Positions 18,788-28,105 of a DNA stretch of 64,000 nt are shown here, one piece after another. This DNA is from Hyphomicrobiaceae bacterium (GTDB lineage: Bacteria; Pseudomonadota; Alphaproteobacteria; Rhizobiales; Hyphomicrobiaceae): assembly GCA_022844225.1 (NCBI GenBank), contig JALHMC010000014.1, forward strand, positions 1 to 64,000. The letters run 5' to 3'. Positions within the stretch are counted from its first letter, which is position 1. Each line of letters opens with the position of its first letter. A program made the translations under genes and the position numbers. The notes beneath the pieces are model-generated. The model saw nothing but the letters and a program-made list of their open reading frames with translations, was not told where the DNA came from and did not search any database.

Positions 18788-19798
18788 ATGACACATGGTC
18801 ATCGAACGGTTCTTTCGCTGAGTGCGGGCCTGTTGTCGCTGCTCGGTGTGCTCTTTACGGCGATGCCTCCAGCCGCTGGCCAGACGCCGGTGGAGCAGTT
18901 GGTCTCCGGCGTCGTTAGGATCAAGGCTTTCATCAATCCCGATGGGCGGACAATTGGTTCGCTTGGCTCAGAGCGCTCCGGCACGGGCATCGTGATCGAC
19001 AGCGATGGTCTCGTGCTGACGATCGGGTACTTGATGGTCGAGGCCCATGCAGGGGAGATCGTGCTCAACGACGGCCGACAGGTCGGCGCGGAAGTCGTCG
19101 GCTACGACTACGACACGGGCTTCGGCCTGCTCAGGGCGACAGCACCCCTCAACGTTCGTCCGGTTCCGTTCGGAAGCTCGGCCGCGTTGAAGGTCGGAGA
19201 CAAAGTCCTGGTGGCACTCGGCGGGGGTGCGGAAAGGCTCGGGCCGGCCTCGATTGCGGCGAAACGCGAGTTCGCGGGTTATTGGGAATATCTTCTTCAA
19301 GAAGCGATTTTCACCACGCCGCCGTACCAGGACTGGAGCGGGGCAGCCTTGATCAATCGCGAAGGGAGACTGGTCGGGGTCGGATCGCTCGTCGTCGGCG
19401 ATACGTCGGGGGCCGGGAGCGGGACGCCCGGCAACATGTTCGTTCCGATCGATCTGCTGCCACCCATTCTGGGGGAGCTGATGGCCGGGGGCGCCCGGTC
19501 CGGCAAGGCAAAGCCTTGGCTCGGTCTCACCACGGATGAAAAAAATGGGGCGCTGGTGGTACGACGCGTGACAGAGGCTGGGCCGGCCCATAAGGCCGGT
19601 GTCGAGGCAGGCGACCGCATCATTGGGATCGGTGAAGAGCGGCCAAGGTCCTTAGCACAGCTCTACCGCGCTATCTGGGCGCGGGGGGAGGCTGGTGCGG
19701 TCGTGAACGTTGAGATCGAGCGCAACGGCGTGCGGCAAACGATCGAGGTAAAGTCGGTCGACCGGAGAGAGCATCTCAGGCTCAACTCCAGTCTCTGA
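18788..19798 (+). CDS. S1C (HtrA/DegP-like) protein with PDZ domain, triad incomplete
   Basis: About 336 residues: signal peptide (VLSLSAGLLSLLGVLFTAMP), trypsin-like domain (about 45-225) and one PDZ domain (about 240-330). The fold blocks of DegP are recognisable, but the His block reads VLTIGYLMVEA instead of VLTNxHVI, so the catalytic His is replaced. The Asp block reads DYDTGFGLLR instead of TDLALL, with Gly in place of the Asp. The serine block DWSGAALIN keeps Ser but lacks the GNSGG form. It is therefore probably not an active protease and may act as a periplasmic chaperone or sensor. Starts at 18767 or 18770 are also possible. Confidence 0.82.
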   Translation: MTHGHRTVLSLSAGLLSLLGVLFTAMPPAAGQTPVEQLVSGVVRIKAFINPDGRTIGSLGSERSGTGIVIDSDGLVLTIGYLMVEAHAGEIVLNDGRQVGAEVVGYDYDTGFGLLRATAPLNVRPVPFGSSAALKVGDKVLVALGGGAERLGPASIAAKREFAGYWEYLLQEAIFTTPPYQDWSGAALINREGRLVGVGSLVVGDTSGAGSGTPGNMFVPIDLLPPILGELMAGGARSGKAKPWLGLTTDEKNGALVVRRVTEAGPAHKAGVEAGDRIIGIGEERPRSLAQLYRAIWARGEAGAVVNVEIERNGVRQTIEVKSVDRREHLRLNSSL

Positions 19799-19936
19799 GC
19801 AGCGGCGCATCGACGTCCCGCGCACCGTCTACGACCGGATATGTTCGGCGCTTGCCACCTCCAGGCGTCCGGCCCCATGCTCTGCTTGCGGGCGGCGATG
19901 ACCGGCTCGCGAAAAATCGAACCGGAGGCAAGCGAC

Positions 19937-21661
19937 ATGGCTGGCACACATGATCTCGTCGTCCGCGGCGGCACAGTGATCGACGGAACGGGGGCGGGGG
20001 CACGGGAGGCTGATGTCGCCGTCGACAACGGGCGCATCACGGCTGTCGGCAAAGGGCTCGGCAAGGGACGCGAGGAGGTCGACGCGAAGGGCCGAATCGT
20101 GACGCCGGGCTTCGTCGACATCCACACGCACTACGATGGCCAAGCGGTTTGGGACAAGTATACGGCGCCGTCCGCCTGGCACGGCGTCACGACGGCAGTG
20201 ATGGGCAACTGCGGCGTCGGTTTTGCACCGTGCAAGCCGGAGGATCGTGAAAAGCTGGTTGAGCTGATGGAGGGTGTGGAGGACATCCCCGGTCCCGTCA
20301 TGCACGAGGGATTGAAGTGGCAATGGGAGACGTTTGCCGAGTACTTCAACGTTCTCGATCAGCAGCGCCGGGACATCGATCTTTGCGCCCTGCTGCCTCA
20401 CGCCGCCATGCGGGTCTATGTGATGGGCGATCGGGCCATCCGGCATGAGAAAGCGACGCCGGCGGATATCGCAGCAATGCGCAAGATCACTGCGGACGCC
20501 ATACGGGACGGCGCGTTCGGCGTGTCGACGTCGCGAACGATCAGCCACAAGAGCTTGACCGGGGAATACACGCCGACGCTTCGGGCCAACGAAGAGGAGC
20601 TGACCGGCATCGCTCTTGGTATGAAGGACGCAAATTCCGGTTTCCTGGAGATGGTTTCCGATTGGAACGAACCGGATGCCAAGTCCGAGTTCGGCATGCT
20701 TCGCCGGGTCGTCGAGGCGTGCGGTCGGCCGGCCGTCTTCTCGCTGACGCAGCGTCACGAGAAAGAACGGATGGGCGTCTGGCAGGAATTGATGGGCTAT
20801 GCCGATGACGCTGTCAAAGCTGGCCACTCGATCCGTCCCGTGTTTCCTCCGCGCGCGATCGGTATTCTGCTCGGGCTCGAAGGCAGCCAGAATCCGTTCT
20901 CCGGTACGCCGACCTACAAATCGATTGCGCATCTCCCGCTCGCCGAGCGGGTCAAGGCGATGCAGAGCCCCGAGGTGCGGGCCAGGATCCTGTCAGAGGA
21001 TCCGATTGCGGGCTCGACCTTCCCGCTGATCCGGCGCTTGAGCTATTCGCAGATGTTCCGTTTCGGCAATCCTCCGAACTATCTGCCGAAGGGCGAGGAT
21101 TCGATCGAGGCGATGGCCGGTCGCGAGGGACGCACGGCAGCGGAGGTCGCCTACGACGTCCTGATCGAGGATGGCGGACGCAACTTCCTCTATACGCCGA
21201 TCGTCAACTACGCAGGCTACAAGCTAACGGCGCCCGAGGCGTTGTTGCAGAACAAGAACGCCATCATGGGGCTCAGCGATGGCGGCGCCCACGTCGGCTT
21301 CATCCTCGATGCCGGATTCCCGACGTGGATGTTCACCTACTGGGGGAAGGAACGCGGCCTGCTGTCGACCGAGGAAGTCGTGCGGCGGTTGTCGTCGGAC
21401 ACGGCGCGAGCCGCGGGCCTGCTCGACCGTGGCGTGATCGCGGTCGGCAAGAAGGCCGATCTCAATGTTCTCGACCACGACCGGATCTCGTTCGGGCGGC
21501 CCTATGTTACTTATGATCTGCCGGCCGGCGGCAAGCGGCTGTTGCAGAAAGCCGAGGGCTACGATGCGACGATCGTTTCGGGCAAGGTCACCTATCGCCA
21601 TGGCGAGGCGACGGGGGTTCTGCCTGGCCGCATGGTCAAAGGGCAACAGCTCGCCGTTTGA
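19937..21661 (+). CDS. N-acyl-D-amino-acid deacylase-like amidohydrolase
   Basis: A 574-residue metal-dependent hydrolase of the D-aminoacylase branch of the amidohydrolase superfamily. Metal-site blocks are visible: FVDIHTHYDGQ near residue 66, MGNCGVG with the bridging cysteine typical of D-aminoacylases, and GLSDGGAHVGF near residue 440 with the catalytic Asp. The C-terminus closes the small beta domain (GVIAVGKKADLNVLD). GGAGG at 19924 fixes the ATG at 19937; the frame is open farther upstream without a better start. Likely substrates are N-acylated D-amino acids or related amides. It is the first of two genes before the hairpin at 21687. Confidence 0.86.
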   Translation: MAGTHDLVVRGGTVIDGTGAGAREADVAVDNGRITAVGKGLGKGREEVDAKGRIVTPGFVDIHTHYDGQAVWDKYTAPSAWHGVTTAVMGNCGVGFAPCKPEDREKLVELMEGVEDIPGPVMHEGLKWQWETFAEYFNVLDQQRRDIDLCALLPHAAMRVYVMGDRAIRHEKATPADIAAMRKITADAIRDGAFGVSTSRTISHKSLTGEYTPTLRANEEELTGIALGMKDANSGFLEMVSDWNEPDAKSEFGMLRRVVEACGRPAVFSLTQRHEKERMGVWQELMGYADDAVKAGHSIRPVFPPRAIGILLGLEGSQNPFSGTPTYKSIAHLPLAERVKAMQSPEVRARILSEDPIAGSTFPLIRRLSYSQMFRFGNPPNYLPKGEDSIEAMAGREGRTAAEVAYDVLIEDGGRNFLYTPIVNYAGYKLTAPEALLQNKNAIMGLSDGGAHVGFILDAGFPTWMFTYWGKERGLLSTEEVVRRLSSDTARAAGLLDRGVIAVGKKADLNVLDHDRISFGRPYVTYDLPAGGKRLLQKAEGYDATIVSGKVTYRHGEATGVLPGRMVKGQQLAV

Positions 21662-21686
21662 GGGTCGTCATCTAGGGGCTCTCTGA

Positions 21687-21724
21687 GAGAGGCTCTTCGT
21701 GCTGGTCGGCGCGGAGAGCCTCTC
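21687..21724 (+). terminator. Hairpin after the amidohydrolase gene
   Basis: GAGAGGCTCT and AGAGCCTCTC form a perfect ten-pair stem with an 18-base loop, 26 bases after the stop codon. No T tract follows, so termination may be partial. Confidence 0.55.
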
Positions 21725-21804
21725 GCGGTTGCCGCGCGGCCTGTATTTGCCGTTGTCGGTCGCAATCGGTAATCTGAAGTGAAGCAACTCAGCGGAGATG
21801 ACCG

Positions 21805-22839
21805 ATGTCGGAGACACCAGCGCCTCATACCGTCCGGGACGAGATCGGGGTTCTGGAAGCGGCGCGCGATTGGCTCGACCGGGATGGTTCCGTGGCCATC
21901 GCCACTGTGGTCGATACGTGGGGCTCGGCACCGGTACCGATCGGCGGACAGATGGCGGTCGCGGCCGACGGCCGTTTCAAGGGCTCGGTTTCCGGAGGAT
22001 GCATCGAAGGCGATGTCATTGCCGAGGCGGACGATATCCTGGCATCGGGTAAGCCGAAGCTCCTGGAGTTCGGGGTCGCCGACGAGACGGCGTGGCGGGC
22101 GGGCCTGCCGTGCGGGGGGAAGGTCAAGGTCTATGTCGAGCGCGTGAAGGCGGAAGGTGGTGGCCGGGAGCTCATCGAGCGAGCCGTCCAGGCGCAGCAA
22201 GCGCGGCGCGGTCTCGTCATCGAAACGCGACTGAAGGACGGCGCCAAGGCGGTGTTCGCCCGTGACGACGCTGACGTGCCGGATGATGTGGCCCTGCGTT
22301 TTTCGACCGCAAAGAGCGGTCTCAAGGACACACCCGACGGCGAGGTGTTTCTGCACGCGCTGGTGCCGCCCGCCCGGATCGTCGTGGTCGGCGCGTCGCA
22401 CATCGGCCAGGTCTTGGCCGAGATTGCGCGGCTCTCGGGCTACGAAGTTCAGGTCGTCGATCCGCGCACGGCCTTCGCGGCGCCTGATCGCTTCCCGGGC
22501 GTGAAGATCCATGCGGAATGGCCGCAGGACGTCTTGCCCAAGATCGGGCTCGATCCCTATACCGCGGTGGTGGCGCTGGCTCATGTCGGCCACATCGACG
22601 ATGAGGCCCTGAAGCTGGCGCTGAAGTCGGACTGTCTCTATGTCGGTGCCCTCGGATCCTCGCGCAATCACGCCAAGCGGCGCGAGCGGCTTCTGGCGGC
22701 AGGCATCACCGAAGCCGAGCTTGCGCGGATTCGCGCGCCGATCGGCATCGATATCGGCGCACAGACGCCAGCCGAGATCGCGGTCTCGGTCATGGCCGAG
22801 ATCATCCGGGCCGTACGGGGCGCGAAGCGTAAGGCTTGA
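21805..22839 (+). CDS. XdhC/CoxI-family molybdoenzyme maturation protein
   Basis: A 344-residue accessory factor of the type that binds molybdenum cofactor and helps insert the sulfurated form into xanthine dehydrogenase-like enzymes. The N-terminal XdhC_CoxI block includes GSAPVPIGGQMAV and GSVSGGCIEGDV, with the conserved cysteine. The C-terminal XdhC_C block has a nucleotide-binding loop (VVVGASHIGQVLAEI), VVDPRTAF, and GALGSSRNHAKRRERL. GGAGA lies eight bases ahead of the ATG. No molybdoenzyme genes adjoin it, so its client is elsewhere. Confidence 0.88.
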   Translation: MSETPAPHTVRDEIGVLEAARDWLDRDGSVAIATVVDTWGSAPVPIGGQMAVAADGRFKGSVSGGCIEGDVIAEADDILASGKPKLLEFGVADETAWRAGLPCGGKVKVYVERVKAEGGGRELIERAVQAQQARRGLVIETRLKDGAKAVFARDDADVPDDVALRFSTAKSGLKDTPDGEVFLHALVPPARIVVVGASHIGQVLAEIARLSGYEVQVVDPRTAFAAPDRFPGVKIHAEWPQDVLPKIGLDPYTAVVALAHVGHIDDEALKLALKSDCLYVGALGSSRNHAKRRERLLAAGITEAELARIRAPIGIDIGAQTPAEIAVSVMAEIIRAVRGAKRKA

Positions 22840-22884
22840 TCACCTGCCTCCGGATGAAGCAACGAATGCGAAGCGCGGGGAACC

Positions 22885-23094
22885 ATGGACGAGACGAAGA
22901 TCGACCGCGCAACAATGGGGCGGCTCGCCAAGGCCGTCGCCTTCGTGTGTGGCAAGGACCATCCAGCCGTTGCCGCGTTGAGCGCGGCTTCGGAGAGTGG
23001 CCTCGAGAAGGACATCAAGCAGGCGCGGACGTTGTTTCTTAGGCTCAAGCCCGGCGACAGGCGTGCAGCCCTCTCGATGCTCGACGACGACTGA
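22885..23094 (+). CDS. Small hypothetical protein, 69 aa
   Basis: A short acidic-and-basic helical protein (MDETKIDRATMGRLAKAVAFVCGKDHPAV...), without signal peptide or membrane helix, sitting 45 bases after xdhC and 99 bases before an acyl-CoA synthetase gene on the same strand. A GGGGAA stretch precedes the ATG. The sequence looks like a helical hairpin with a conserved-looking LFLRLKPGDRRAALSML end. No family recognised; I regard it as a probable real gene because it fills the gap in frame with good codon use. Confidence 0.55.
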   Translation: MDETKIDRATMGRLAKAVAFVCGKDHPAVAALSAASESGLEKDIKQARTLFLRLKPGDRRAALSMLDDD

Positions 23095-23193
23095 GACACC
23101 TGCCGGCAACGCGCATCAGACGCGGACCGGCCGCTTGTGCATGGCACCGCGACGGTGTGAACTCGCTGTTCCAGTCTCAGCGGGGTAGTGCAT

Positions 23194-24738
23194 ATGGTCG
23201 ACGCGGCGGGACGAAACGACGGGATCGTGAGCGGAGAACGGCATCTCTCGAAGGAGACCTTCGACGATCGGGTCGCCCGCGCAGCGACATCGCTCGCGGA
23301 ACTTGGTGCCGGTCCTGGCCAATCGGTCGCGATCCTACTGCGCAACGATATCGCTTTTCTCGAAGCGTCGTTGGCGGCGCAGCGCATCGGGGCCTATGCC
23401 GTGCCGGTGAACTGGCACTTCCACCCGGACGAGGTTGCCTACGTGCTCGCCGATTGCGACGCTCGGGTCGTGGTGGGCCACGAGGATCTACTTGCGGCCC
23501 TCGGGGATCGCGTGCCGGCGTCAGCAGCCGTGATCGCCGTGGCGGTGCCGCCGGAGATTCGTTCGGCGTATCGCACCGGGGAGAGCGCGACGCGTAGAAC
23601 CGGGACCTACGACTGGGAGGCCCTGATTGGCGCAAGCAAGCCCTACGAAGGCCCAGTGGTGCCGCAGACCATGAGCATGATCTATACGTCCGGCACGACC
23701 GGTCATCCGAAGGGCGTGCGCCGCTTGCCGCCGACGCCGGAGCAGCAGAAGGGGCTCGACGAGCAACGACGGCTTATCAACGGGCTGGAGCCGGGGGTGC
23801 GAGCCCTGTTGCCCGGTCCGCTTTATCATTCGGCGCCGAACTCGTTCGCCTTGCGAGCGGCACGTATTGCAGACCTGCTAGTTGTGCTGCCGCGGTTCGA
23901 TCCGAAAGAATTTCTAGCGGCGGTCGAGCGGCACCGGATCACGACGCTGTTCATGGTGCCGGTGATGTTCGTTCGGCTGCTCAAGCTGCCCGAGGACGTT
24001 CGGCGGCGCTACGACGTGTCGTCCCTCAAGTTCGTCATGCATGCCGCGGCGCCGTGTCCGCCCGATATCAAGCGGGCGATGATCGACTGGTGGGGACCGA
24101 TCGTCTGGGAGTTCTATGGCGCGACCGAAATCGGAGCGATCACCATGATCTCGAGCCAGGAGTGGCTCGAACGTCCAGGGTCGGTTGGAAAGGTCACGCC
24201 TGGCACTACGCTCAAAGTCTATGGCGACGACGGGCGAGAGGTGGCGCAAGGTGAGATCGGCGAGGTCTACTCGCGGGTCGGGTGCGTGCCGGAGTTCACC
24301 TACAACAAGGCACCCGAGAAGCGCGCGGAAGTGGAACGGGACGGGCTCATCACGTGCGGTGACATGGGGTACCTCGACCCGCAGGGGTATCTTTTCCTCT
24401 GCGATCGCAAGAGGGACATGGTGATCTCGGGCGGGGTCAACATCTATCCCGCGGAGATCGAGGCCGTAGGTATCGGCATTCCGGGCGTCAAGGATTGCGC
24501 GGTGTTCGGAATTCCCGACGAGGAGTTCGGCGAGGCCTTGATGATGCTGGTCGAGCCGCAGGAGGGGCATGCGCTGGACCCGGGAGACGTGCGCCTGCAT
24601 CTGGCGTCGCACCTCGCCGGCTACAAGGTGCCTCGCCGCATCGAGATCCGCACTGGTTTGCCGAGGGAGGATTCGGGAAAGATCTTCAAGCGCCGGCTAC
24701 GGGAGCCGTACTGGGAGAAGGCCGGGCGCCGAATTTGA
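23194..24738 (+). CDS. AMP-forming acyl-CoA synthetase
   Basis: Activates a carboxylic acid through an acyl-adenylate to its CoA thioester. About 514 residues of the ANL superfamily: IYTSGTTGHPKGV (phosphate loop) near residue 164, EFYGATEIGAI (A5), GDMGYLD (A7), DRKRDMVISGGVNIYPAEIE (hinge and A8), and the C-terminal catalytic lysine in GKIFKRRLR. The ATG at 23194 is preferred over a GTG six bases earlier. It belongs to the fadD/long-chain or aryl branch; the acid is not predictable. It has no fatty-acid-oxidation partners beside it. Confidence 0.88.
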   Translation: MVDAAGRNDGIVSGERHLSKETFDDRVARAATSLAELGAGPGQSVAILLRNDIAFLEASLAAQRIGAYAVPVNWHFHPDEVAYVLADCDARVVVGHEDLLAALGDRVPASAAVIAVAVPPEIRSAYRTGESATRRTGTYDWEALIGASKPYEGPVVPQTMSMIYTSGTTGHPKGVRRLPPTPEQQKGLDEQRRLINGLEPGVRALLPGPLYHSAPNSFALRAARIADLLVVLPRFDPKEFLAAVERHRITTLFMVPVMFVRLLKLPEDVRRRYDVSSLKFVMHAAAPCPPDIKRAMIDWWGPIVWEFYGATEIGAITMISSQEWLERPGSVGKVTPGTTLKVYGDDGREVAQGEIGEVYSRVGCVPEFTYNKAPEKRAEVERDGLITCGDMGYLDPQGYLFLCDRKRDMVISGGVNIYPAEIEAVGIGIPGVKDCAVFGIPDEEFGEALMMLVEPQEGHALDPGDVRLHLASHLAGYKVPRRIEIRTGLPREDSGKIFKRRLREPYWEKAGRRI

Positions 24739-24920
24739 AGGCTTGCGGCTCGGGCGTTTTGCCCGTCTTGAGACAGATCAACCGAGGCTTGGCGACGATC
24801 CGCTAGAGCGGGTGGGCGGCGTTTCATCCCCGGCAGCGGGGCGGGGGATACGCAGTCTTGGCAGTGGCTTGAGGCGATCACGATACGATCGTCTCAAGCT
24901 GCTCCTGCGGGAGGGCGAGG

Positions 24921-26012
24921 GTGACACTCGGCGACGTGGTCGAGCAGCTCGGTGACGGAACGGTGCTGGCTCTCGCCGGGCTGGCTATAGGCCTCGCCTT
25001 TGGTGCGTTCGCACAGCAGAGCCGGTTCTGCCTCAGGGCTGCAACAGTCGAGGTGTCACGAGGAGCCCTCGGACCCAAGCTCGCGATCTGGCTGGTCGCA
25101 TTCGGCGCCGCCGTGGTCGCCACGCAAGGGTTGATCGTCGCCGGCTTACTCGATGTTTCGCATGCGCGGCAGCTGGTGGCTCGAGGATCGGTGTCGGGGG
25201 CGCTTCTCGGCGGAGCGATGTTTGGTGCTGGAATGGTCTTGGCCAGAGGCTGCGCGAGCCGTCTCCTGGTTCTTTCGGCAACCGGTAATCTCCGGGCCCT
25301 CGTCACGGGGCTGATCGTTACGCTCGTGGCGCAGGCCTCCTTTCGCGGCGCGCTCTCGCCGGCGCGCGAATGGTTCGCACAACTGTGGACTATCGAGGGT
25401 GGGGCGCAGCGCAGCCTGTTGGGGCCTTTCGGGGGCAGCGCTCTGGTCGGGGTTGCAATCGGCTTGGCCTGGCTGATGCCGGGCCTGTGGCTTGCGCGGC
25501 GCCACGGGATCGGAGCTTGGCAGTGGATCGCGGCAGCCGGGGTCGGGTTGGCGGTGGCTGGAGGCTGGGCCGTGACGTTCTGGATCTCGCAGGCGTCATT
25601 CGAACCGGTCGCGGTGAAGAGTGTCAGTTTCACAGGCCCTTCGGCGGATACGCTGATGGCCCTGATCAATATGCCGTCGATACCTCTGGGGTTCGATGCG
25701 GGCCTCATCCCGGGTGTATTCCTCGGCTCGCTATTTGCTGCGGTTGCGACGCGGGAACTCGAGTTGCAGGGATACGAGGGAGGCGCCAGCATGATCCGAT
25801 ACATTGTCGGCGCCGTGCTGATGGGATTCGGCAGCATGCTGGCGGGTGGATGTGCCGTGGGGGCGGGCGTTACGGGCGGTGCCATTTTCGCGTCGACGGC
25901 CTGGCTGGCACTAGTCGCGATGTGGGCAGGAGCTGGGCTCACCGATCTGCTGGTCGACCGTGGCCTCAGCGGGCCAGCAATGCAGCGAGATGGGTTGCGC
26001 CCGTCAAGTTGA
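24921..26012 (+). CDS. YeeE/YedE-family sulfur transporter
   Basis: A 363-residue inner-membrane protein with around nine or ten hydrophobic segments and two YeeE/YedE repeats in one chain, as in thiosulfate importers of the TsuA type. The three cysteines expected along the conduction path are visible: QSRFCLRAA near residue 36, ARGCASRLLV near 112 and LAGGCAVGAGVTGG near 314. GTG start with GGAG eight bases ahead. Its last 47 bases overlap the convergent MAPEG gene. No TusA-like partner adjoins it. Confidence 0.87.
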   Translation: MTLGDVVEQLGDGTVLALAGLAIGLAFGAFAQQSRFCLRAATVEVSRGALGPKLAIWLVAFGAAVVATQGLIVAGLLDVSHARQLVARGSVSGALLGGAMFGAGMVLARGCASRLLVLSATGNLRALVTGLIVTLVAQASFRGALSPAREWFAQLWTIEGGAQRSLLGPFGGSALVGVAIGLAWLMPGLWLARRHGIGAWQWIAAAGVGLAVAGGWAVTFWISQASFEPVAVKSVSFTGPSADTLMALINMPSIPLGFDAGLIPGVFLGSLFAAVATRELELQGYEGGASMIRYIVGAVLMGFGSMLAGGCAVGAGVTGGAIFASTAWLALVAMWAGAGLTDLLVDRGLSGPAMQRDGLRPSS

Positions 26013-26370
26013 CCAGAGCACCTGCTCCCAGGGCCGCAAACGTCAGCCCCATTCCTACGACCCGCATGGCCATACGCTCGGGTTCGCCGCTGACGCCGAC
26101 GGCGTGGATCGTACGCCCGGCGACCAACATCAGCCCGATACCGTGAATGATGGAAGCGGATGCACCTCGTTGCTCGGCAAGCAACATCAATACGAGGGCG
26201 AAAGGGACATACTCGGCGAAGTTGGCGTGGACACGCTGGCGGCGTTGAAGACTCCGGTCGCCGCCATCGCCGAGAGCGATCCCCGCCTCGCGTCTAGCTC
26301 CGATGACGCGAATGCTGAGGGCGATGAAAAGGAGTGCCAGCAAGCCGGCATAGGTGGGTGTAATCGTCAT
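25966..26370 (-). CDS. MAPEG-family membrane protein
   Basis: A 134-residue protein with four membrane helices, matching the MAPEG fold (membrane-associated eicosanoid and glutathione metabolism proteins, including bacterial glutathione transferase-like members). Family-like blocks are RRVHANFAEYVPFALVLMLL-type, here RQRVHANFAEYVPFALVL near residue 44, with the conserved Asn, Glu and Pro. It starts at ATG 26370 and ends inside the convergent YeeE gene. Bacterial members are rarely characterised; detoxification is a guess from the family. Confidence 0.85.
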   Translation of the reverse strand: MTITPTYAGLLALLFIALSIRVIGARREAGIALGDGGDRSLQRRQRVHANFAEYVPFALVLMLLAEQRGASASIIHGIGLMLVAGRTIHAVGVSGEPERMAMRVVGMGLTFAALGAGALVNLTGATHLAALLAR

Positions 26371-26440
26371 GTGCGTGTTCTCTCGATCCGCCGTGGTGCG
26401 GTCAGGAGGGCAACGGATGGGTGAGGGAACCGGATCTCGA

Positions 26441-27238
26441 CTACGCGACGTCTTCGGCGACCATGACGACGATGACGGTCGTGTTGTCCTGATGGGGGTG
26501 GTCCGCCTCGACGACGCTGGTGATCAGAGCGTCGGCGATGGCATCCGGGCCGTTCGGTGCGTAGCTCGCCACGAGGTCGCGGATCGAGTCCGGCTCGAGC
26601 GTGTGAATGCCGTCGCTGGCAATCACCACGATGTCGCCGGCAGCAAGGCGAAGCGGCCGGTCGGGAGCATCGACGAGCTCGATGTCCTCGCCGGTGATCG
26701 CGGAGCGCAGATAGTGGCGACGAGGGTCGGCGCGTGCCTCGTCGGCACTCATCTTGCCTTGCTCGACCAAGCGATCGATGACTGGTGCCAGCGAATGGTC
26801 CTCGTTGAGCTGGACGAGTTCACCGTCGCGGTAGAGGTACATGGGGCTGTCGCCGACGCTGATCCAACTCAACCCCGTTTCGCCAAGCGCGACACCGACG
26901 AGCGTCGCACCCATGCCCGATAGCTGGGGGTTGGCCGAGACTTTGTCGCCGATAGCGTCGTTGGCAGCTACCAGGGCCGGTTTCAGGCGTGAGCGGCCTT
27001 CGCCGGGCGCGGCCGCGAAGTGGGCCAGAAACGCATTGCAGATCGTCGAAGATGCGAGAGCGCCGCCCGCGTGGCCGCCCATGCCGTCGGCAAGGACAGC
27101 TACGAGCGCGGTGTCTTCAGGCGGTGCCGCGACGCCGGACAGCGTCACGACGGGGGAACCCGGCCACACGACCGATGCGTCCTCCTGATACGGTCGTCCA
27201 CCTTGGGTAGCGCGACTGGCATGCGTGAACTTGAGCAT
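26441..27238 (-). CDS. PP2C-type Ser/Thr protein phosphatase
   Basis: A 265-residue metal-dependent phosphatase, probably reversing the kinase encoded at 29066. All PP2C metal-binding blocks are present: YQEDAS near residue 18, ADGMGGHAGG near 50, SVGDSPMYLY near 127, ASDGIHTL near 207, and the final HQDNTTVIVV. The length is that of the stand-alone bacterial catalytic domain. Its ATG overlaps the stop of the upstream FHA gene in a TGATG arrangement, so the two are translationally coupled. Confidence 0.93.
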   Translation of the reverse strand: MLKFTHASRATQGGRPYQEDASVVWPGSPVVTLSGVAAPPEDTALVAVLADGMGGHAGGALASSTICNAFLAHFAAAPGEGRSRLKPALVAANDAIGDKVSANPQLSGMGATLVGVALGETGLSWISVGDSPMYLYRDGELVQLNEDHSLAPVIDRLVEQGKMSADEARADPRRHYLRSAITGEDIELVDAPDRPLRLAAGDIVVIASDGIHTLEPDSIRDLVASYAPNGPDAIADALITSVVEADHPHQDNTTVIVVMVAEDVA

Positions 27239-27972
27239 CAGCCCTTCATCTCGGTGAGCTCGGCCCAGTCGAAGTCGTGGCCGCAGAACGGCACGAAGAC
27301 CAGCTGGGTATGTCCCATTGTTATCACATCCATCGCCGTCAGTTCGACGGCCGACGTCGGCTTGCCGTCATTGACTGCAACGATATTCGTCTTGGCCAGA
27401 TTGGGCACGAGGAGGAACCGGCGGTCAACCGAATCGTAGCGGATATACGCCTGCTCCTCGCTGGAAATCGTCTCGTCGCCGAAATCGATCGGGATACGCT
27501 GGCCAGAGGATCGCCCGATCGTATTGTTGCCCTCGAAGATGGGACGGAAGGCGCCAAGGCCGGGGCCGCCGATGACGACCAGCCAACCAACGACCGGATC
27601 CTGATGAAATTCAGTTCGCTTGACGAGTGACTTGCCGCGGACGAGTTGGGTCCGTGAGCCTCCAGCCGATCCGGTTTGTCGGGAGACCCCGGGACGCATG
27701 ACACGGGTCTGGGGCGCGTCCTCACTCGCAGATTTGCTCGCGGCGCGCACCTCAGCGGCTGCCTGGGATGCGCTCGTCCTTCGTTCGGTGGGTGGGGTCG
27801 GTGGCGCCAGAAGGGGAGGGGCAGCCGGAAGCGGCAGGGCTTTTGGCTCGGTATCGCCACTCGCTGCCGAGGAGCCTTCGCTTCTCGCAGCGGCCGCCAA
27901 AGCGTCTCGGAGCGAACCCATCATGCGCCGCTCATTGCCAATTGACATGTCGTCCCCGATCTTGCTCGACAT
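27238..27972 (-). CDS. FHA-domain protein (cytoplasmic)
   Basis: A 244-residue protein: a low-complexity Ala/Pro/Ser-rich N-terminus (about 1-115) followed by one forkhead-associated domain (about 125-230) that binds phosphothreonine. The FHA core is visible as FEGNNTIGRSSGQRIPIDFGD, then the ISSEEQAYIRY strand, which replaces the usual 'SRxHA', and VNDGKPTSAVELTAMDVITMG. GGAGGG precedes the ATG. It lies between the membrane FHA gene and the coupled PP2C gene, so it is a likely adaptor for phosphorylated partners. Confidence 0.88.
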   Translation of the reverse strand: MSSKIGDDMSIGNERRMMGSLRDALAAAARSEGSSAASGDTEPKALPLPAAPPLLAPPTPPTERRTSASQAAAEVRAASKSASEDAPQTRVMRPGVSRQTGSAGGSRTQLVRGKSLVKRTEFHQDPVVGWLVVIGGPGLGAFRPIFEGNNTIGRSSGQRIPIDFGDETISSEEQAYIRYDSVDRRFLLVPNLAKTNIVAVNDGKPTSAVELTAMDVITMGHTQLVFVPFCGHDFDWAELTEMKG

Positions 27973-28105
27973 TCATCCCTCCTTCGTTCTGGATCAACCG
28001 CTCTGGTCAACTGCCGAAAGGCAGGAGCGTACGCGTGCCTACGACGCCGTTTCCGGAACACTGGTACGCAAGATTTCAGACCGCACGCCAATGCCCACTC
28101 GGGTA

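Noticed and set aside
24751-24765. CGGGC-GTTTT-GCCCG as a terminator after the first acyl-CoA synthetase
   Set aside because: The stem has only five pairs and no T tract follows it. Such short GC stems are common by chance in this DNA, so I did not list it.
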